From: Thalassospira sp. MCCC 1A03138
GTDB lineage: Bacteria; Pseudomonadota; Alphaproteobacteria; Rhodospirillales; Thalassospiraceae
DNA: 64,000 nt
Assembly: GCF_002115785.1 (NCBI RefSeq)
Contig: NZ_JFJY01000009.1
Location: forward strand, 124,001 to 188,000
Reading direction: 5' to 3'
Part shown: positions 19,121-30,201 of the stretch, piece by piece
Numbering within the stretch: position 1 is the stretch's first letter
How the letters are laid out: each line of letters starts with the position of its first letter
The notes under the pieces: model-generated
Databases searched by the model: none
The model's input: the letters and a program-made list of their open reading frames with translations, nothing else
Told to the model about the DNA's origin: nothing
Program-made: the position numbers and the translations under genes

Positions 19121-19843
19121 TCAGAACATATGCTGTCCGCCATTCAGCGACAGACAGGAACCGGTGATGAAGCCGGAATTCGGGCCGCACAGGAACAGGA
19201 CGGCCTGTGCGATTTCCTCGGCCTCGCCCAGCCGGCCAACCGGGATTTTGGCGATGATGCTTTCAAGAACCTTTTCGGGAACCGCGGCAACCATGTCGGT
19301 ATTGATGTAACCCGGCGCGATGGTATTGACCGTAATACCTTTGCGCGCGACTTCCTGTGCCAATGCCTTGGTAAAGCCGTGCACCCCGGCCTTGGCCGCG
19401 GAATAGTTGGTCTGACCAAGCTGACCGGCCTGACCATTGATCGAGGAGATATTGACCACCCGGCCAAAGCCGCGTTCACGCATGCCATCCAGAACCGGCT
19501 TGGTCATATAGAACAGCGAACTCAGGTTCGTTTCGATCACTGCCTGCCAATGATCGACGGACATCTTGTGCATGAAGCCATCACGGGTGATACCGGCATT
19601 ATTGATCAGGAAATCGACAGGGCCGACTTCGGATTCGACTTGCCGGATGCCATCGGCACAGGCATCCGCGTCCGCGACACTCCATTTAAAGGTCGCAATG
19701 CCGGTTTCGTCGGTGAAGGCGCGCGCGGCTTCGTCATTGCCGGCATAGTTTGCCGCAACCGTATAGCCCGCGTCCTTAAGCGCCAGGCTGATTGCCCTGC
19801 CAATTCCGCGTGTACCACCGGTTACCAGTGCTGTTTTTGTCAT
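19121..19843 (-). CDS. phaB: acetoacetyl-CoA reductase
   Basis: NADPH-dependent short-chain dehydrogenase reducing acetoacetyl-CoA to (R)-3-hydroxybutyryl-CoA for polyhydroxybutyrate. The 240-residue length is typical. Cofactor motif TGGTRGIGRAI at residues 8-18, NNAGITRD, the catalytic Ser-Tyr-Lys set in VNISSINGQAGQ and NYSAAKAG, and the GYINTDM loop. It lies 248 bases downstream of phaA on the same strand; a terminator-like hairpin in that gap suggests phaB may also have its own promoter. Confidence 0.95.
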   Translation of the reverse strand: MTKTALVTGGTRGIGRAISLALKDAGYTVAANYAGNDEAARAFTDETGIATFKWSVADADACADGIRQVESEVGPVDFLINNAGITRDGFMHKMSVDHWQAVIETNLSSLFYMTKPVLDGMRERGFGRVVNISSINGQAGQLGQTNYSAAKAGVHGFTKALAQEVARKGITVNTIAPGYINTDMVAAVPEKVLESIIAKIPVGRLGEAEEIAQAVLFLCGPNSGFITGSCLSLNGGQHMF

Positions 19844-20022
19844 GGTCGCCTCCCTAAACTTCAGTCATCGAATTCATGTATCGGTATCCCGTAGTTTGCC
19901 CTTCTACGACATGCGAAACTTTAGTCCATAAAACGAACTATAAACGTAACTTTATTTCTTCTCCATCATCCATGTCACGTGAAATGCGTGAACTTTGGTC
20001 GAATTTCATCTGCGTCCTCGGA

Positions 20023-20059
20023 TAAACAAACAGGGCAGCCCCCAAAGGAGGCCGCCCTG
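20023..20059 (-). terminator. terminator after phaA
   Basis: Read on the minus strand, CAGGGCGGCC and GGCTGCCCTG pair with one mismatch around a short loop, then TTTGTTT. It falls between the phaA stop and the phaB start. Confidence 0.85.
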
Positions 20060-20091
20060 CACGTTTCATCCAATCAGATGGTTCGAAGCGA

Positions 20092-21264
20092 TCAGCGTTC
20101 GACGCACAGTGCGACCCCCATGCCGCCGCCAATGCACAATGTCGCAAGGCCTTTTTTGGCATCGCGTTTCTGCATTTCGTAAAGCAGGGTGGTAAAGACA
20201 CGTGCGCCTGATGCACCGATCGGATGGCCAAGGGCAATCGCCCCGCCATTGACATTGACCTTATCGGTATCCCAGCCCATGTCGCGGTTGACCGCAATTG
20301 CCTGTGCGGCAAAGGCTTCGTTGGCTTCGATCAGGTCAAGATCACCAACCGACCAGCCAGCCTTTTCAAGAGCCTTGCGCGATGCCGGGATCGGGCCGGA
20401 GCCCATGACGGCCGGATCAACACCGGCAGTCGCCCAGCTTTTGATCGTCGCAAGCGGCGTCAGGCCGCGTTTGGCGGCTTCATCGGCCGACATGACAATC
20501 AGGGCAGCGGCCCCATCATTGATGCCCGATGCGTTACCCGCGGTTACCGTGCCTTCCTTGTCAAACGCCGGGCGGAGCTTTGCCATGCCTTCGATGGATG
20601 CACCGTGGCGCGGATATTCATCGGCATCGAAGATCACATCACCCTTGCGCGAGGAAAGGGTGACGGGGGCGATTTCATCATTGAAGCGACCGGATTTCTG
20701 GGCGGCTTCGGCCTTGTTCTGGGACGCGGTCGCGAAGGCATCCTGATCTTCGCGGGTGATCTGCCATTTATTGGCGATGTTTTCCGCGGTATTGCCCATG
20801 TGATAGCCGTTGAAAGCACACCACAGGCCATCCTTGATCATGCTGTCGATGAATTTGACATCGCCCATCTTGTGACCGGCGCGCAGATTGGCGACATGCG
20901 GTGACATGGACATGTTTTCCTGACCACCGGCGACAACGATTTTGGCGTCACCCGCCATAATCTGCTGGGCGGCAAGGGCAACGGTGCGAAGGCCCGAACC
21001 ACAAACCTGGTTGATGACAAAGGCGGTTGCGCTATCGGGGATACCCGCCGCGATGGCCGCTTGGCGTGCCGGGTTCTGTCCGGCCCCACCGGTCAGAACC
21101 TGACCGAAAATGACTTCGTTTACGGCATCCGCCTCGACACCGGAACGTTCCAGAGCCGCCTTGATGGCAACAGCGCCAAGCTCGTGTGCTGGGGTATTGG
21201 CCAGCGAACCGCTAAAAGCGCCGATCGGTGTGCGTGCTGCACCCACAATTACGACGTCTGTCAT
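20092..21264 (-). CDS. phaA: acetyl-CoA C-acetyltransferase (beta-ketothiolase)
   Basis: Condenses two acetyl-CoA to acetoacetyl-CoA, the first step to polyhydroxybutyrate. 390 residues, the usual thiolase length. Nucleophilic cysteine in [11 protein letters not shown] near residue 89, [20 protein letters not shown] with the catalytic histidine, and the C-terminal [15 protein letters not shown] with the second cysteine. Near-complete identity to PhaA/AtoB family blocks. Upstream of phaB on the same strand. Confidence 0.96.
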   Translation of the reverse strand: MTDVVIVGAARTPIGAFSGSLANTPAHELGAVAIKAALERSGVEADAVNEVIFGQVLTGGAGQNPARQAAIAAGIPDSATAFVINQVCGSGLRTVALAAQQIMAGDAKIVVAGGQENMSMSPHVANLRAGHKMGDVKFIDSMIKDGLWCAFNGYHMGNTAENIANKWQITREDQDAFATASQNKAEAAQKSGRFNDEIAPVTLSSRKGDVIFDADEYPRHGASIEGMAKLRPAFDKEGTVTAGNASGINDGAAALIVMSADEAAKRGLTPLATIKSWATAGVDPAVMGSGPIPASRKALEKAGWSVGDLDLIEANEAFAAQAIAVNRDMGWDTDKVNVNGGAIALGHPIGASGARVFTTLLYEMQKRDAKKGLATLCIGGGMGVALCVER

Positions 21265-21469
21265 GAAACCCTCCGATTATATCTTGAATACGTTTTTCCC
21301 CGGACCCTGACGATCCTGCTGATCGGACCTGCAATCCGCCTACGATCTTATCGCGACGCAACAAAAAGCCAAGCATTGATACGCACCACTTTCGGACAGT
21401 TTTGTTTCCGGGTGTATGGGCCGGGCAAATCCGCGCAGATCCGTTATCCTCATAGTTTGCCTGAAACGG

Positions 21470-21940
21470 CTATAACGCAACCCCGACTTCATCCTTTAAT
21501 ATCTCGGTCGCGATATAGGTGCGGTACCAGACGATATTGTCGTCCGCGTCAAACAGGGTTTCGCAAAGGGCGGTATATTCCGCCATGTCGCGCATATGCA
21601 GGACCAGAACACCGGTCACCTCGCCAGTGACAAGGTAGCATTGCCGAACGGCATCAAGGGTGCGGACTTTTTTGATGAAGTCCTGCCGGTAGCGGTTGCC
21701 ATGGCGATGAAATTCCAGATTGATCACCGCAGTCAGTGGCCGCCCGACCAGCGCCGGATCAATCACGGCGACAGTTTTGCGAATGACCCCAGATTCGCGC
21801 AGTTTGGCGACACGGCGCAAACAGGCCGAGGGCGACAGGCCAACATGATCGGCAAGGGTTGCATTCGCGATATCCGCGTTTTCCTGCAATATTCGAAGGA
21901 TTTTGGTATCAATACGGTCAAGGTCGGCCAATATCTGCAA
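21470..21940 (-). CDS. Lrp/AsnC-family transcriptional regulator
   Basis: A 156-residue Lrp-type regulator: N-terminal helix-turn-helix (LDRIDTKILRILQENADIANATLADHVGLSPSACLRRVAKL) at about residues 6-50, then the ligand-binding RAM domain with the CYLVTGEVTGVLVL block. Ligands are typically amino acids. Divergent from a membrane protein gene, which it may regulate. Confidence 0.92.
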   Translation of the reverse strand: MQILADLDRIDTKILRILQENADIANATLADHVGLSPSACLRRVAKLRESGVIRKTVAVIDPALVGRPLTAVINLEFHRHGNRYRQDFIKKVRTLDAVRQCYLVTGEVTGVLVLHMRDMAEYTALCETLFDADDNIVWYRTYIATEILKDEVGVAL

Positions 21941-22057
21941 CTCCGAAGCGCCAAGTGATAAAACTACGCCGTATTATTGCACAAAAGCACGTAATTTCGC
22001 CGCGTAATAATATGGTGGTTATGCGAGGATGCGCATCGTTAAACGAATGCCCCACAT

Positions 22058-23068
22058 ATGACCCGCGTACCACCCAAGAAGCCCGGAACCTCGCGCCCCA
22101 TGCATCGCTATTTCCTGAATTTGCTAAACCGCAGCCAGCGTTTGTTCATCACCCTGATCAAGGTCATGTTGCCGGTGATGATCATTGTGCGCATCGCCGA
22201 TGAATTCGGCGCGGTTGCCTTTGCCTCCGACCTGCTGTCACCTGTCATGAGCCTGATCGGGTTGCCACCCGAAGCTGGCCTGATCTGGGCGACTTGTGCA
22301 CTGGTCAGTATATATGGCGCGGTCGGGGCGTTTATCGGGTTATCCGCCCATCTGGATATGACAGCGGCGCAGCTCAGTGCGCTTTGCGCGATGATGCTGT
22401 TTGCCCATGGGCTTCCGGTCGAGCAGGCAATTGTCAAAAGGGCCGGGGCCAGCTTTGTTGCGACGACTGCACTTCGGCTTGGCACGGCGGTATTTTACGC
22501 CGCACTGGTCACATGGATCAGCGACACCACCGGATGGCTTTCCGAACCGGTTGATTTTTCATGGATGGCCGGCGGTGAAACCGTTATCGCAGCCACTGGC
22601 CTTGAAGGCTGGATCGACTGGACCATCCAGACAGTCAAATCGCTTGTTGTCAGCTTTGCAGTGATTGTCGGATTGCTTGTGCTGCTGGATATCCTTGAAA
22701 AAACCGGCATTACCGACCGCATTACACGCGGCATGATGCCGATCCTGCGGGTGTCGGGTCTGTCACGCGATGTGGCACCGGTCACGACCATTGGGGTGTT
22801 GCTGGGCCTGACCTATGGCGGGGCGCTGATCATTGACGAGGCACGCAAAAAGAACTTCCCGCCGCGCACCCTTTTTCTGTCGCTAAGCTGGCTGTCGCTG
22901 TCGCATTCGCTGATAGAGGATACGGCGATCATGCTGGCCCTTGGTGCAGATATCTGGGTCGTTCTGGTCGGGCGGGTGATCTTGACATTGCTGATCATTG
23001 CCGCCCTTGCACGCCTGACGCTGCGTTGGCAAACCGCCCCGGTGGCGGCACCCGAAACCGGTTCCTGA
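22058..23068 (+). CDS. nucleoside-recognition (Gate) domain membrane protein
   Basis: A 336-residue inner-membrane protein with about eight hydrophobic segments. It resembles the Gate/nucleoside-recognition family found in nucleoside transporters and spore maturation proteins SpmA/SpmB. A central gap with a short soluble stretch (residues 165-190) separates two membrane halves, and the conserved segment TYGGALIIDEARKKNFPPRT follows the second. Function is unknown. Divergent from an Lrp-type gene, so an amino-acid or related export role is possible but unproven. Its stop directly abuts the phaC stop. Start at 22058 lacks a clear ribosome site; the ATG at 22100 is an alternative. Confidence 0.75.
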   Translation: MTRVPPKKPGTSRPMHRYFLNLLNRSQRLFITLIKVMLPVMIIVRIADEFGAVAFASDLLSPVMSLIGLPPEAGLIWATCALVSIYGAVGAFIGLSAHLDMTAAQLSALCAMMLFAHGLPVEQAIVKRAGASFVATTALRLGTAVFYAALVTWISDTTGWLSEPVDFSWMAGGETVIAATGLEGWIDWTIQTVKSLVVSFAVIVGLLVLLDILEKTGITDRITRGMMPILRVSGLSRDVAPVTTIGVLLGLTYGGALIIDEARKKNFPPRTLFLSLSWLSLSHSLIEDTAIMLALGADIWVVLVGRVILTLLIIAALARLTLRWQTAPVAAPETGS

Positions 23069-24145
23069 TTACTTCGTTTCCGCCAGCCAATCGAGCATCG
23101 GTACCCATGTGGATTTTTCCGCGCGCGATCCGACCATCATGCCGATATGACCGGCCGATGGATGCAATTCGGTTCGCATATCTTCGGGCAGGGCCGCGAA
23201 AAGGGCCTGCGCGCTTTCGGGCGGGACGATCCGGTCATTTTCCGGGATGACGGCAAGTGTCGGGCAGCTAATATCGGCCGGGTTGATATCAATGCCGTCG
23301 ATCTGCCATTCGCCCTTGGCCGGTTTGTTTTCCACATACCAGCCGATCAGGCAATCAATCGCCACCCGGCGGGTCAGTGGCACACCGTCATTCAGCCAGT
23401 CTTCAAGGGCGACAAAATCATCGGCCTTGGCCGAATTGGCCGGGATGGAGGCAAAGCGGCGGAACTTTTCCCCGATCATGAACGGGTCAAGGCTTGCAAA
23501 CAGGCTTTGCAGCACATCGACCGGCAGGCTGTCATGGATCGACAGCATATGGGGCAAAGACGGCGCAAAGGCCGCGGCAATGCGCCCCTGTGTCGGGCCA
23601 GCCGCCATGAAATCCCAAGGTGTCGCCAACAGCACCAGACGCGATACCTGCGCGGGATCAAGAAGGGTCGCGGCCAGGGCCAGCACGCCCCCCATGCAAT
23701 AGCCGATCATTGGCACCGGCCCACCATTCATATCGGCGATATCCTGAAGGGCGGTGACCAGACGACCGGCGATGTAATCATCAAGACCGTAATTGACTTC
23801 TTCTTCGCCGGGATAGCCCCAATCGACCAGAAGCGGCCGGTATCCGGCCTTGGCCAGAAAACGGGCGAAGCTGCGTTTTTTGTTCAGATCAAGGATATAG
23901 CCGCGGTTCACCAGCGACGGCACCAGCACGACAATGCCAAGCGGGCTTTTGGGCTTGGCATCTTCGACCGCACCGTAATCAAGAATGCGGGTTGCACCAT
24001 CTTCCCAGATCACCGGCGCATCATCAGCCCCGCGTTTATAGCCATGTTTCTGATAGGCGCGCACACCGTCATGAAAGGCCGACTGGCTAGCAAAGGCGAC
24101 ACGATCAAGGGCCTGCGCGATATCGTCAGGGTGATGGTTTTCCAT
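23069..24145 (-). CDS. phaC: class III polyhydroxyalkanoate synthase catalytic subunit
   Basis: Polymerises (R)-3-hydroxyacyl-CoA on a cysteine thiol. The alpha/beta hydrolase core has the lipase-like box GYCMGG, Asp in PENDRIVPP and His in SAGHIGMM. I start at 24145 although the frame is open to 24346. From 24145 the protein has 358 residues with Cys150, Asp304 and His333, nearly matching the Cys149/Asp302/His331 triad of the Allochromatium class III enzyme. It then overlaps the end of phaE by only 20 bases; the long start would overlap it by 221. Confidence 0.9.
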   Translation of the reverse strand: MENHHPDDIAQALDRVAFASQSAFHDGVRAYQKHGYKRGADDAPVIWEDGATRILDYGAVEDAKPKSPLGIVVLVPSLVNRGYILDLNKKRSFARFLAKAGYRPLLVDWGYPGEEEVNYGLDDYIAGRLVTALQDIADMNGGPVPMIGYCMGGVLALAATLLDPAQVSRLVLLATPWDFMAAGPTQGRIAAAFAPSLPHMLSIHDSLPVDVLQSLFASLDPFMIGEKFRRFASIPANSAKADDFVALEDWLNDGVPLTRRVAIDCLIGWYVENKPAKGEWQIDGIDINPADISCPTLAVIPENDRIVPPESAQALFAALPEDMRTELHPSAGHIGMMVGSRAEKSTWVPMLDWLAETK

Positions 24146-24953
24146 CTCGCTCAGGAGCTTCTTCGCCTGCTCCTGCAGTTCCGGCCTCCAGGGCAGAAAT
24201 TGTTTCCTGAAGATCGGCAATGCGGCGCGCGAGCTGAGCCAGCTCGTCATCTCGACCGCCAGATGCATCGCCAGCGGCCTTGGTCCCGCGCGACGATTGC
24301 TTGCCCTTTTCGGCGGGTTTGTCTGCTGTCGGTTTTGCGCGCTCATTTTTTCCCTGCCCCGTTTTCTTGCTTTGGCCTGTCTTGTCTATCCTGCCTGCAG
24401 CGGCCTTGGCCGTATCGGCATCTTTGGCGTCTGCGTCCGGATGGGACGTTTCATCGGCGCTGGTTGCGCCCGTCATTCCGGCCATCGTCGCCATATTTGG
24501 CGGAAAAGGCCCGCCGGGTGGAAAACCGGGTATTGCCATTTTTGACATCTGATTGAACATGGCCGCCATCGGGTTAGCTGCCGGGTCCATCGGCGTGCCC
24601 TTCATCATTTCCGGGATCGTTTCGGGCATCATACCCGCTGTCATACCCGGAAAACCGTCCGGAACAGCGCCGGGAAAAGCCCCAGGTTTCTGGCCGGTTG
24701 CCAGTTGCCCGATCAGCTTGCCCCATGCCTCGAACCCCTCGCCGATCCGCGATGTATCAGCCCCGAGCGATGCATAAAGCCGCCCGATGGCGCTCGCCGC
24801 GTCGGCACCATCGGCCGTTGCGGCAACCTGTTCGCGCCAAAGGTCCATGAACTGCTGGGCCAGATGATCAAGATGATCGTCAAGTTCATCCTCGAGGTTG
24901 TCATTGGGCAGATCGTCGGGATCCTGATCCTTTTTCGCCCCTGTGTCGGACAA
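24126..24953 (-). CDS. phaE: class III PHA synthase subunit PhaE (probable)
   Basis: A 275-residue partner of PhaC. Features: an acidic N-terminus, the segment LAQQFMDLWREQVAATADGADAA, a long low-complexity middle rich in proline, glycine and methionine (KPGAFPGAVPDGFPGM and similar), then an alanine/lysine-rich stretch and a short coiled-coil end (RRIADLQETISALEAG). PhaE-type proteins typically share an N-terminal helical region and a C-terminal coiled coil but diverge in between. The call rests mainly on its position directly before phaC, with overlapping translation. Confidence 0.75.
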   Translation of the reverse strand: MSDTGAKKDQDPDDLPNDNLEDELDDHLDHLAQQFMDLWREQVAATADGADAASAIGRLYASLGADTSRIGEGFEAWGKLIGQLATGQKPGAFPGAVPDGFPGMTAGMMPETIPEMMKGTPMDPAANPMAAMFNQMSKMAIPGFPPGGPFPPNMATMAGMTGATSADETSHPDADAKDADTAKAAAGRIDKTGQSKKTGQGKNERAKPTADKPAEKGKQSSRGTKAAGDASGGRDDELAQLARRIADLQETISALEAGTAGAGEEAPERDGKPSP

Positions 24954-25276
24954 TGTTGCTTCCCCCGGTTCTGATACGGATCACGCAGATGACATGCGCC
25001 TTGTGACTGGCAAATACTATAGGGGGTTCGGGCCTGCACGAAAACGAAATCCATTGCTGCGTGGCAGCAACCGGGACCAGAGGTTGTTTTTCGCAGCGCA
25101 CATCGCGTTGAACACTGGACACATTGGAAATTACACGGCACTCTTATGCACGCTTGAGCAGGCGCAAAATTCAAAATGCTGCGCAACATTCAAATTTGTG
25201 CAAACGCAAACAAGGTATTTCATACCGCACTGCCCAAGCCAAACGTCCGGGAAACAGGGAAGCAGGGAATAACGTC
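24954..25276. other. 323-base divergent region between phaE and phaR
   Basis: Holds the promoters of phaEC and phaR; no gene is visible. It contains the palindrome at 25054-25070, listed separately, and several TGC/GCA elements near 25178-25205 just ahead of phaR. Open frames here are upstream extensions of phaR without a ribosome site. Confidence 0.55.
25054..25070. promoter_or_regulatory. candidate PhaR operator
   Basis: TTGCTGC-GTG-GCAGCAA is a perfect palindrome with 7-base arms. Its core is CTGC-N3-GCAG, the pattern I recall for PhaR binding sites in Paracoccus. It lies between phaE and phaR, where PhaR would control both. Recall of the consensus is from memory. Confidence 0.65.
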
Positions 25277-25891
25277 ATGACCACGAAAAAATCAGATGAT
25301 CAGGATCGCGTCGTTATCAAGAAATACGCGAACCGCCGCCTCTACAACACTGCGACCAGTTCGTATGTGACGCTTGACCACCTGTCGCAGATGGTCAAGG
25401 ACAATACCGATTTCGTCGTTTATGACGCCAAGACCGGCGAGGATATCACCCGTCCGGTCCTGACACAGATTATTGTCGAGGAAGAGAACAAGGGGCAGAA
25501 CCTGCTGCCGATCAGCTTCCTGCGCCAATTGATCGGGTTCTATGGCGACAGCCTTCAGGGTCTGGTACCGAGCTATCTGGAACAGGCGATGCGTTCGTTT
25601 GCGCATAATCAGGAACAGATGCGCGAATATATGCAGGGCACGATGCAGGGCATTTTCCCGTTCGGCCAGTTCGAGGAAATGAACAAGCAGAACATGGCGT
25701 TGTTTGAGCAGACCATGAAGATGTTTTCGCCCTTCCTTCAGGAAGAGGCCGACAAGGCCAACGGGAAAGCCGATGCAGCCCAGACCGGCAAACCGGCAAA
25801 AAATGACGCATCCCTTGATGACCTGAAAAGCCAGCTTGAAGCGATGCAGGCGCAGCTCAACAGCCTGGTCAACAACAAGGCCAGCAAGTAA
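25277..25891 (+). CDS. phaR: polyhydroxyalkanoate synthesis repressor
   Basis: DNA-binding repressor that senses polyhydroxyalkanoate granules and controls phasin and synthesis genes. 204 residues. The PHB accumulation DNA-binding domain is clear (VVIKKYANRRLYNTATSSYVTLDHL at about residues 12-36), followed by DFVVYDAKTGEDITRPVLTQIIVEEE and an amphipathic, glutamine-rich middle (LRQLIGFYGDSLQG...MREYMQGTMQGIFPFGQ). The C-terminus is low-complexity with a short coiled coil. I start at 25277, with AGGG upstream; longer frames lack a ribosome site. Divergent from phaE-phaC. Confidence 0.96.
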   Translation: MTTKKSDDQDRVVIKKYANRRLYNTATSSYVTLDHLSQMVKDNTDFVVYDAKTGEDITRPVLTQIIVEEENKGQNLLPISFLRQLIGFYGDSLQGLVPSYLEQAMRSFAHNQEQMREYMQGTMQGIFPFGQFEEMNKQNMALFEQTMKMFSPFLQEEADKANGKADAAQTGKPAKNDASLDDLKSQLEAMQAQLNSLVNNKASK

Positions 25892-25928
25892 ACGGCCCCA
25901 AACCCGTTCATTTCAAAGCATCACGCAG

Positions 25929-25956
25929 AAAGCTCCGGATTTTCCGGGGCTTTTTT
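25929..25956 (+). terminator. terminator after phaR
   Basis: AGCTCCGGA (25931-25939) pairs with TCCGGGGCT (25943-25951) around a TTT loop with one G-T pair, followed by a run of T. Confidence 0.9.
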
Positions 25957-26133
25957 GTTTTTGCCCGCATGTCTCGCGGCATCATTCCTGCATAAACTTT
26001 TCATTAACGTTTTTCACCGCCCGGCACCTGTCGCAAGGCGGCAATTTTTGCCGGGTTTACGCCCCCTTGAATGGAGTCCCTTGCATAAGACCAGTTAAAT
26101 ACCCCGGTTAAACGCATAAAACCGCAAAATGAC

Positions 26134-26490
26134 ATGACAGCGATCACACCGATCCCCTTGCACCCGGCCCGCAGGCCCGACGCTGCAAGTAGTGGAACAG
26201 ACGGCCCTGCCGGGATCGGGATGGATATCACTGCACTGGTTTCGCCTGTACGGGAAATCGCGCAGAACGGTGGCGCATGGCTTGAACCCCATGATCCTGG
26301 GGGCAGTGCAGCATTTTGGGCGCAGCTTTTGGGCCAGCTCCTACCTCAGGAAAACCTTTTGCAACCTGCGGTCATTCAGGAATTGCATGCCAGCTATGCA
26401 CGTCATTCCACACCTTACGGCTCAGAAAGCCATGTCTTTTTTTCGCCTAACGCACTAGACAACGACAGGCGAATTGACCTATATAGCTAG
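26134..26490 (+). CDS. hypothetical protein
   Basis: A 118-residue open frame between the phaR terminator and the XRE regulator gene. I do not recognise the family. The middle (GGSAAFWAQLLGQLLPQENLLQPAVIQELHASY) looks like a real helical protein and codon use is like its neighbours, but no motif or signal is visible and the ribosome site is weak. It could be a genuine small gene or a chance frame. Confidence 0.4.
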   Translation: MTAITPIPLHPARRPDAASSGTDGPAGIGMDITALVSPVREIAQNGGAWLEPHDPGGSAAFWAQLLGQLLPQENLLQPAVIQELHASYARHSTPYGSESHVFFSPNALDNDRRIDLYS

Positions 26491-26514
26491 CTTCTGGCGG
26501 ATCGCTGAGACTCC

Positions 26515-26535
26515 TATCTGACCAAAGTTCAGATA
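26515..26535 (+). repeat. 7-bp inverted repeat before the XRE gene
   Basis: TATCTGA (26515-26521) pairs with TCAGATA (26529-26535) around a 7-base loop, followed by TTTCTTG. It may be a weak terminator for the upstream small frame or an operator for the XRE gene. Confidence 0.4.
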
Positions 26536-26660
26536 TTTCTTGCAAGCAGAAGGCTTTCAAACCGGGTCAACCTGATTGTGATTAATAGGCGAAATTAACA
26601 AGCCTGACAGCGTCCCGAGTGGGAATAAATAACTGGCGGTTGATAACGGAAAAATATGCA

Positions 26661-27056
26661 ATGACTGAGATTGTATCAAACGAAGAACCGAAACGCGCTA
26701 ATCGCGCAACAGATACGGACCGTTATGTCGGTCAGCGTATTCGCGAACGTCGCATCATGCTGGGTCTGTCCCAGCAGCAGATGGCCGATCTGATCGGTGT
26801 TACCTACCAGCAGGCTCACAAATACGAGCGCGGCATCAACCGCATTTCTGCCGGTCGTCTTTACGAAATCTCCCAGGTCCTGGGCGTTCCTGTCAGCTAC
26901 TTCTACGAAGGTCTCGACGGCAACCAGGAAACCGAACTTAATGCGCGTCAGCGCATGTGCCTTGAACTGGCGCGCAACTTTGCGAGCATCAAGCACGAAA
27001 AACACCAGGAAGCGCTGAGCCAGATGGCACGCGCACTGGCCGATCAGGCTGCCTAA
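26661..27056 (+). CDS. XRE-family transcriptional regulator
   Basis: A 131-residue cytoplasmic regulator with a Cro/C1-type helix-turn-helix at about residues 22-77 (VGQRIRERRIMLGLSQQQMADLIGVTYQQAHKYERG). A C-terminal tail of about 50 residues (ELNARQRMCLELARNFASIKHEKHQEALSQMARAL) is characteristic of a common alphaproteobacterial group whose members act in stress and cell-surface control. Targets here are unknown. Start at 26661, with ACGGA about 10 bases upstream; an in-frame start at 26619 is less plausible. A strong terminator follows. Confidence 0.9.
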   Translation: MTEIVSNEEPKRANRATDTDRYVGQRIRERRIMLGLSQQQMADLIGVTYQQAHKYERGINRISAGRLYEISQVLGVPVSYFYEGLDGNQETELNARQRMCLELARNFASIKHEKHQEALSQMARALADQAA

Positions 27057-27095
27057 GCCTGATCACTGCGATCTTCAGCATTGCTGCAAAAATCA

Positions 27096-27122
27096 GGCTG
27101 CCTTCCATGGCAGCCTTTTTTT
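27096..27122 (+). terminator. terminator after the XRE regulator gene
   Basis: GGCTGCC (27096-27102) pairs with GGCAGCC (27109-27115) around a six-base loop, followed by TTTTTTT. Confidence 0.93.
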
Positions 27123-27187
27123 GTGGCTGATCACAGGCACGATTTTTGTGATAGCGTCACGGCAAGACCAAGACAGGGGCAAACCGC

Positions 27188-27826
27188 ATGACAGGCGATA
27201 TCACGCAATCCGGCCTGATCGATCTGATCGACGAGCAACGCAGCAAACTTGGCTATCTTTCGATATCAGCCCTTATAGCGCTGACAAGGGCCGGCAATGT
27301 CATCCTTGATCCGTTTTCAATCCTGATCAGCATCCATGCCGAGATCGGGCGCGACAACATTTTCCATCCTGCCGTCCGGCTTGATGCCACCTCCCCCGCG
27401 ATCCTTGAGATTGGCAGCCGAAATACGTTTTACGCCAACACGATGATTGATGCCCAGACAGGACCTATCACGATCGGCGATGGCAATCTGTTTGGCGAAG
27501 GTTGCGTTCATGTTGCCACCAACCAGCCCGGTGCGGCGATCACTATCGGATCAGACGGTCGTTATCGCGGGTCAATCCAGATTTCAGGCTTATCCGTTCT
27601 GGGTGATGGCAGCCAGATCCTTGGCAATATTATTGTCCGCGATGCACAGCTTGGTGCAGGCGGATCATTTCGCCACCCGATTGCCGATGAACGTGGTGCG
27701 GTTTTAAAGGGGGTTGGACAGGGAAGTGGGATTATCCTTCAGATGGGTCAGGTAATTGCCGGACACGGCATCCTGGCCCCGGAAAACGTCCGCATGCAGT
27801 CCTTCTATCATCCAGACGCAAAATAG
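27188..27826 (+). CDS. left-handed beta-helix (hexapeptide-repeat) protein
   Basis: A 212-residue protein with imperfect hexapeptide repeats from about residue 55 to 190 (for example NTFYANTMIDAQTGPITIGDGNLFGEG), the pattern of a left-handed parallel beta-helix. Such proteins are usually trimeric acyl- or nucleotidyl-sugar transferases, but no catalytic histidine or family block is recognisable here, so the substrate is unknown. A dynactin-p25/gamma-carbonic-anhydrase-like relative is possible. Convergent with proB; a weak shared terminator lies just after it. Confidence 0.7.
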   Translation: MTGDITQSGLIDLIDEQRSKLGYLSISALIALTRAGNVILDPFSILISIHAEIGRDNIFHPAVRLDATSPAILEIGSRNTFYANTMIDAQTGPITIGDGNLFGEGCVHVATNQPGAAITIGSDGRYRGSIQISGLSVLGDGSQILGNIIVRDAQLGAGGSFRHPIADERGAVLKGVGQGSGIILQMGQVIAGHGILAPENVRMQSFYHPDAK

Positions 27827-27849
27827 GGGCAGCCGATGGCTACCCCTTT
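27826..27849. terminator. hairpin between the beta-helix gene and proB
   Basis: GGGGCAGCC (27826-27834) and GGCTACCCC (27838-27846) pair with one mismatch and a 3-base loop, followed by TTTG. It lies between convergent genes. Confidence 0.6.
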
Positions 27850-27872
27850 GTCGCAAATCCCGCAACCGAACT

Positions 27873-30046
<2,174 letters not shown>

Positions 30047-30126
30047 TCAATCATTCCGCCCGGCCGGATCGCGATTTCGAAACAGATCGCCTCGCATCGA
30101 CGGCACGGGAAATTTTCATATAACAC

Positions 30127-30161
30127 ATAAAACAAGGGAGGAATGATTGCTCATTCCTCCC
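30127..30161 (-). terminator. terminator after rpmA
   Basis: GGGAGGAATGA (30136-30146) pairs with TCATTCCTCCC (30151-30161) around TTGC, an 11-bp perfect stem. On the minus strand it is followed by TTGTTTTATG, so it ends the rplU-rpmA transcript. Confidence 0.93.
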
Positions 30162-30201
30162 TCGAAATCTTTGCTACGGATGAGCGCAGCCGACGGGAGG
30201 C

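Noticed and set aside
19115..19894. 259-codon plus-strand open frame
   Set aside because: Antisense to phaB, which is clear from its dehydrogenase motifs.
21061..21630. Plus-strand frame across the phaA-Lrp gap
   Set aside because: Mostly antisense to phaA and the Lrp gene; no ribosome site or domain.
24146..24346. Longer phaC start
   Set aside because: It overlaps phaE by 221 bases and shifts the catalytic residues away from the class III positions.
23147..24556. 469-codon plus-strand open frame
   Set aside because: Antisense shadow of phaC and phaE; no protein-like motifs.
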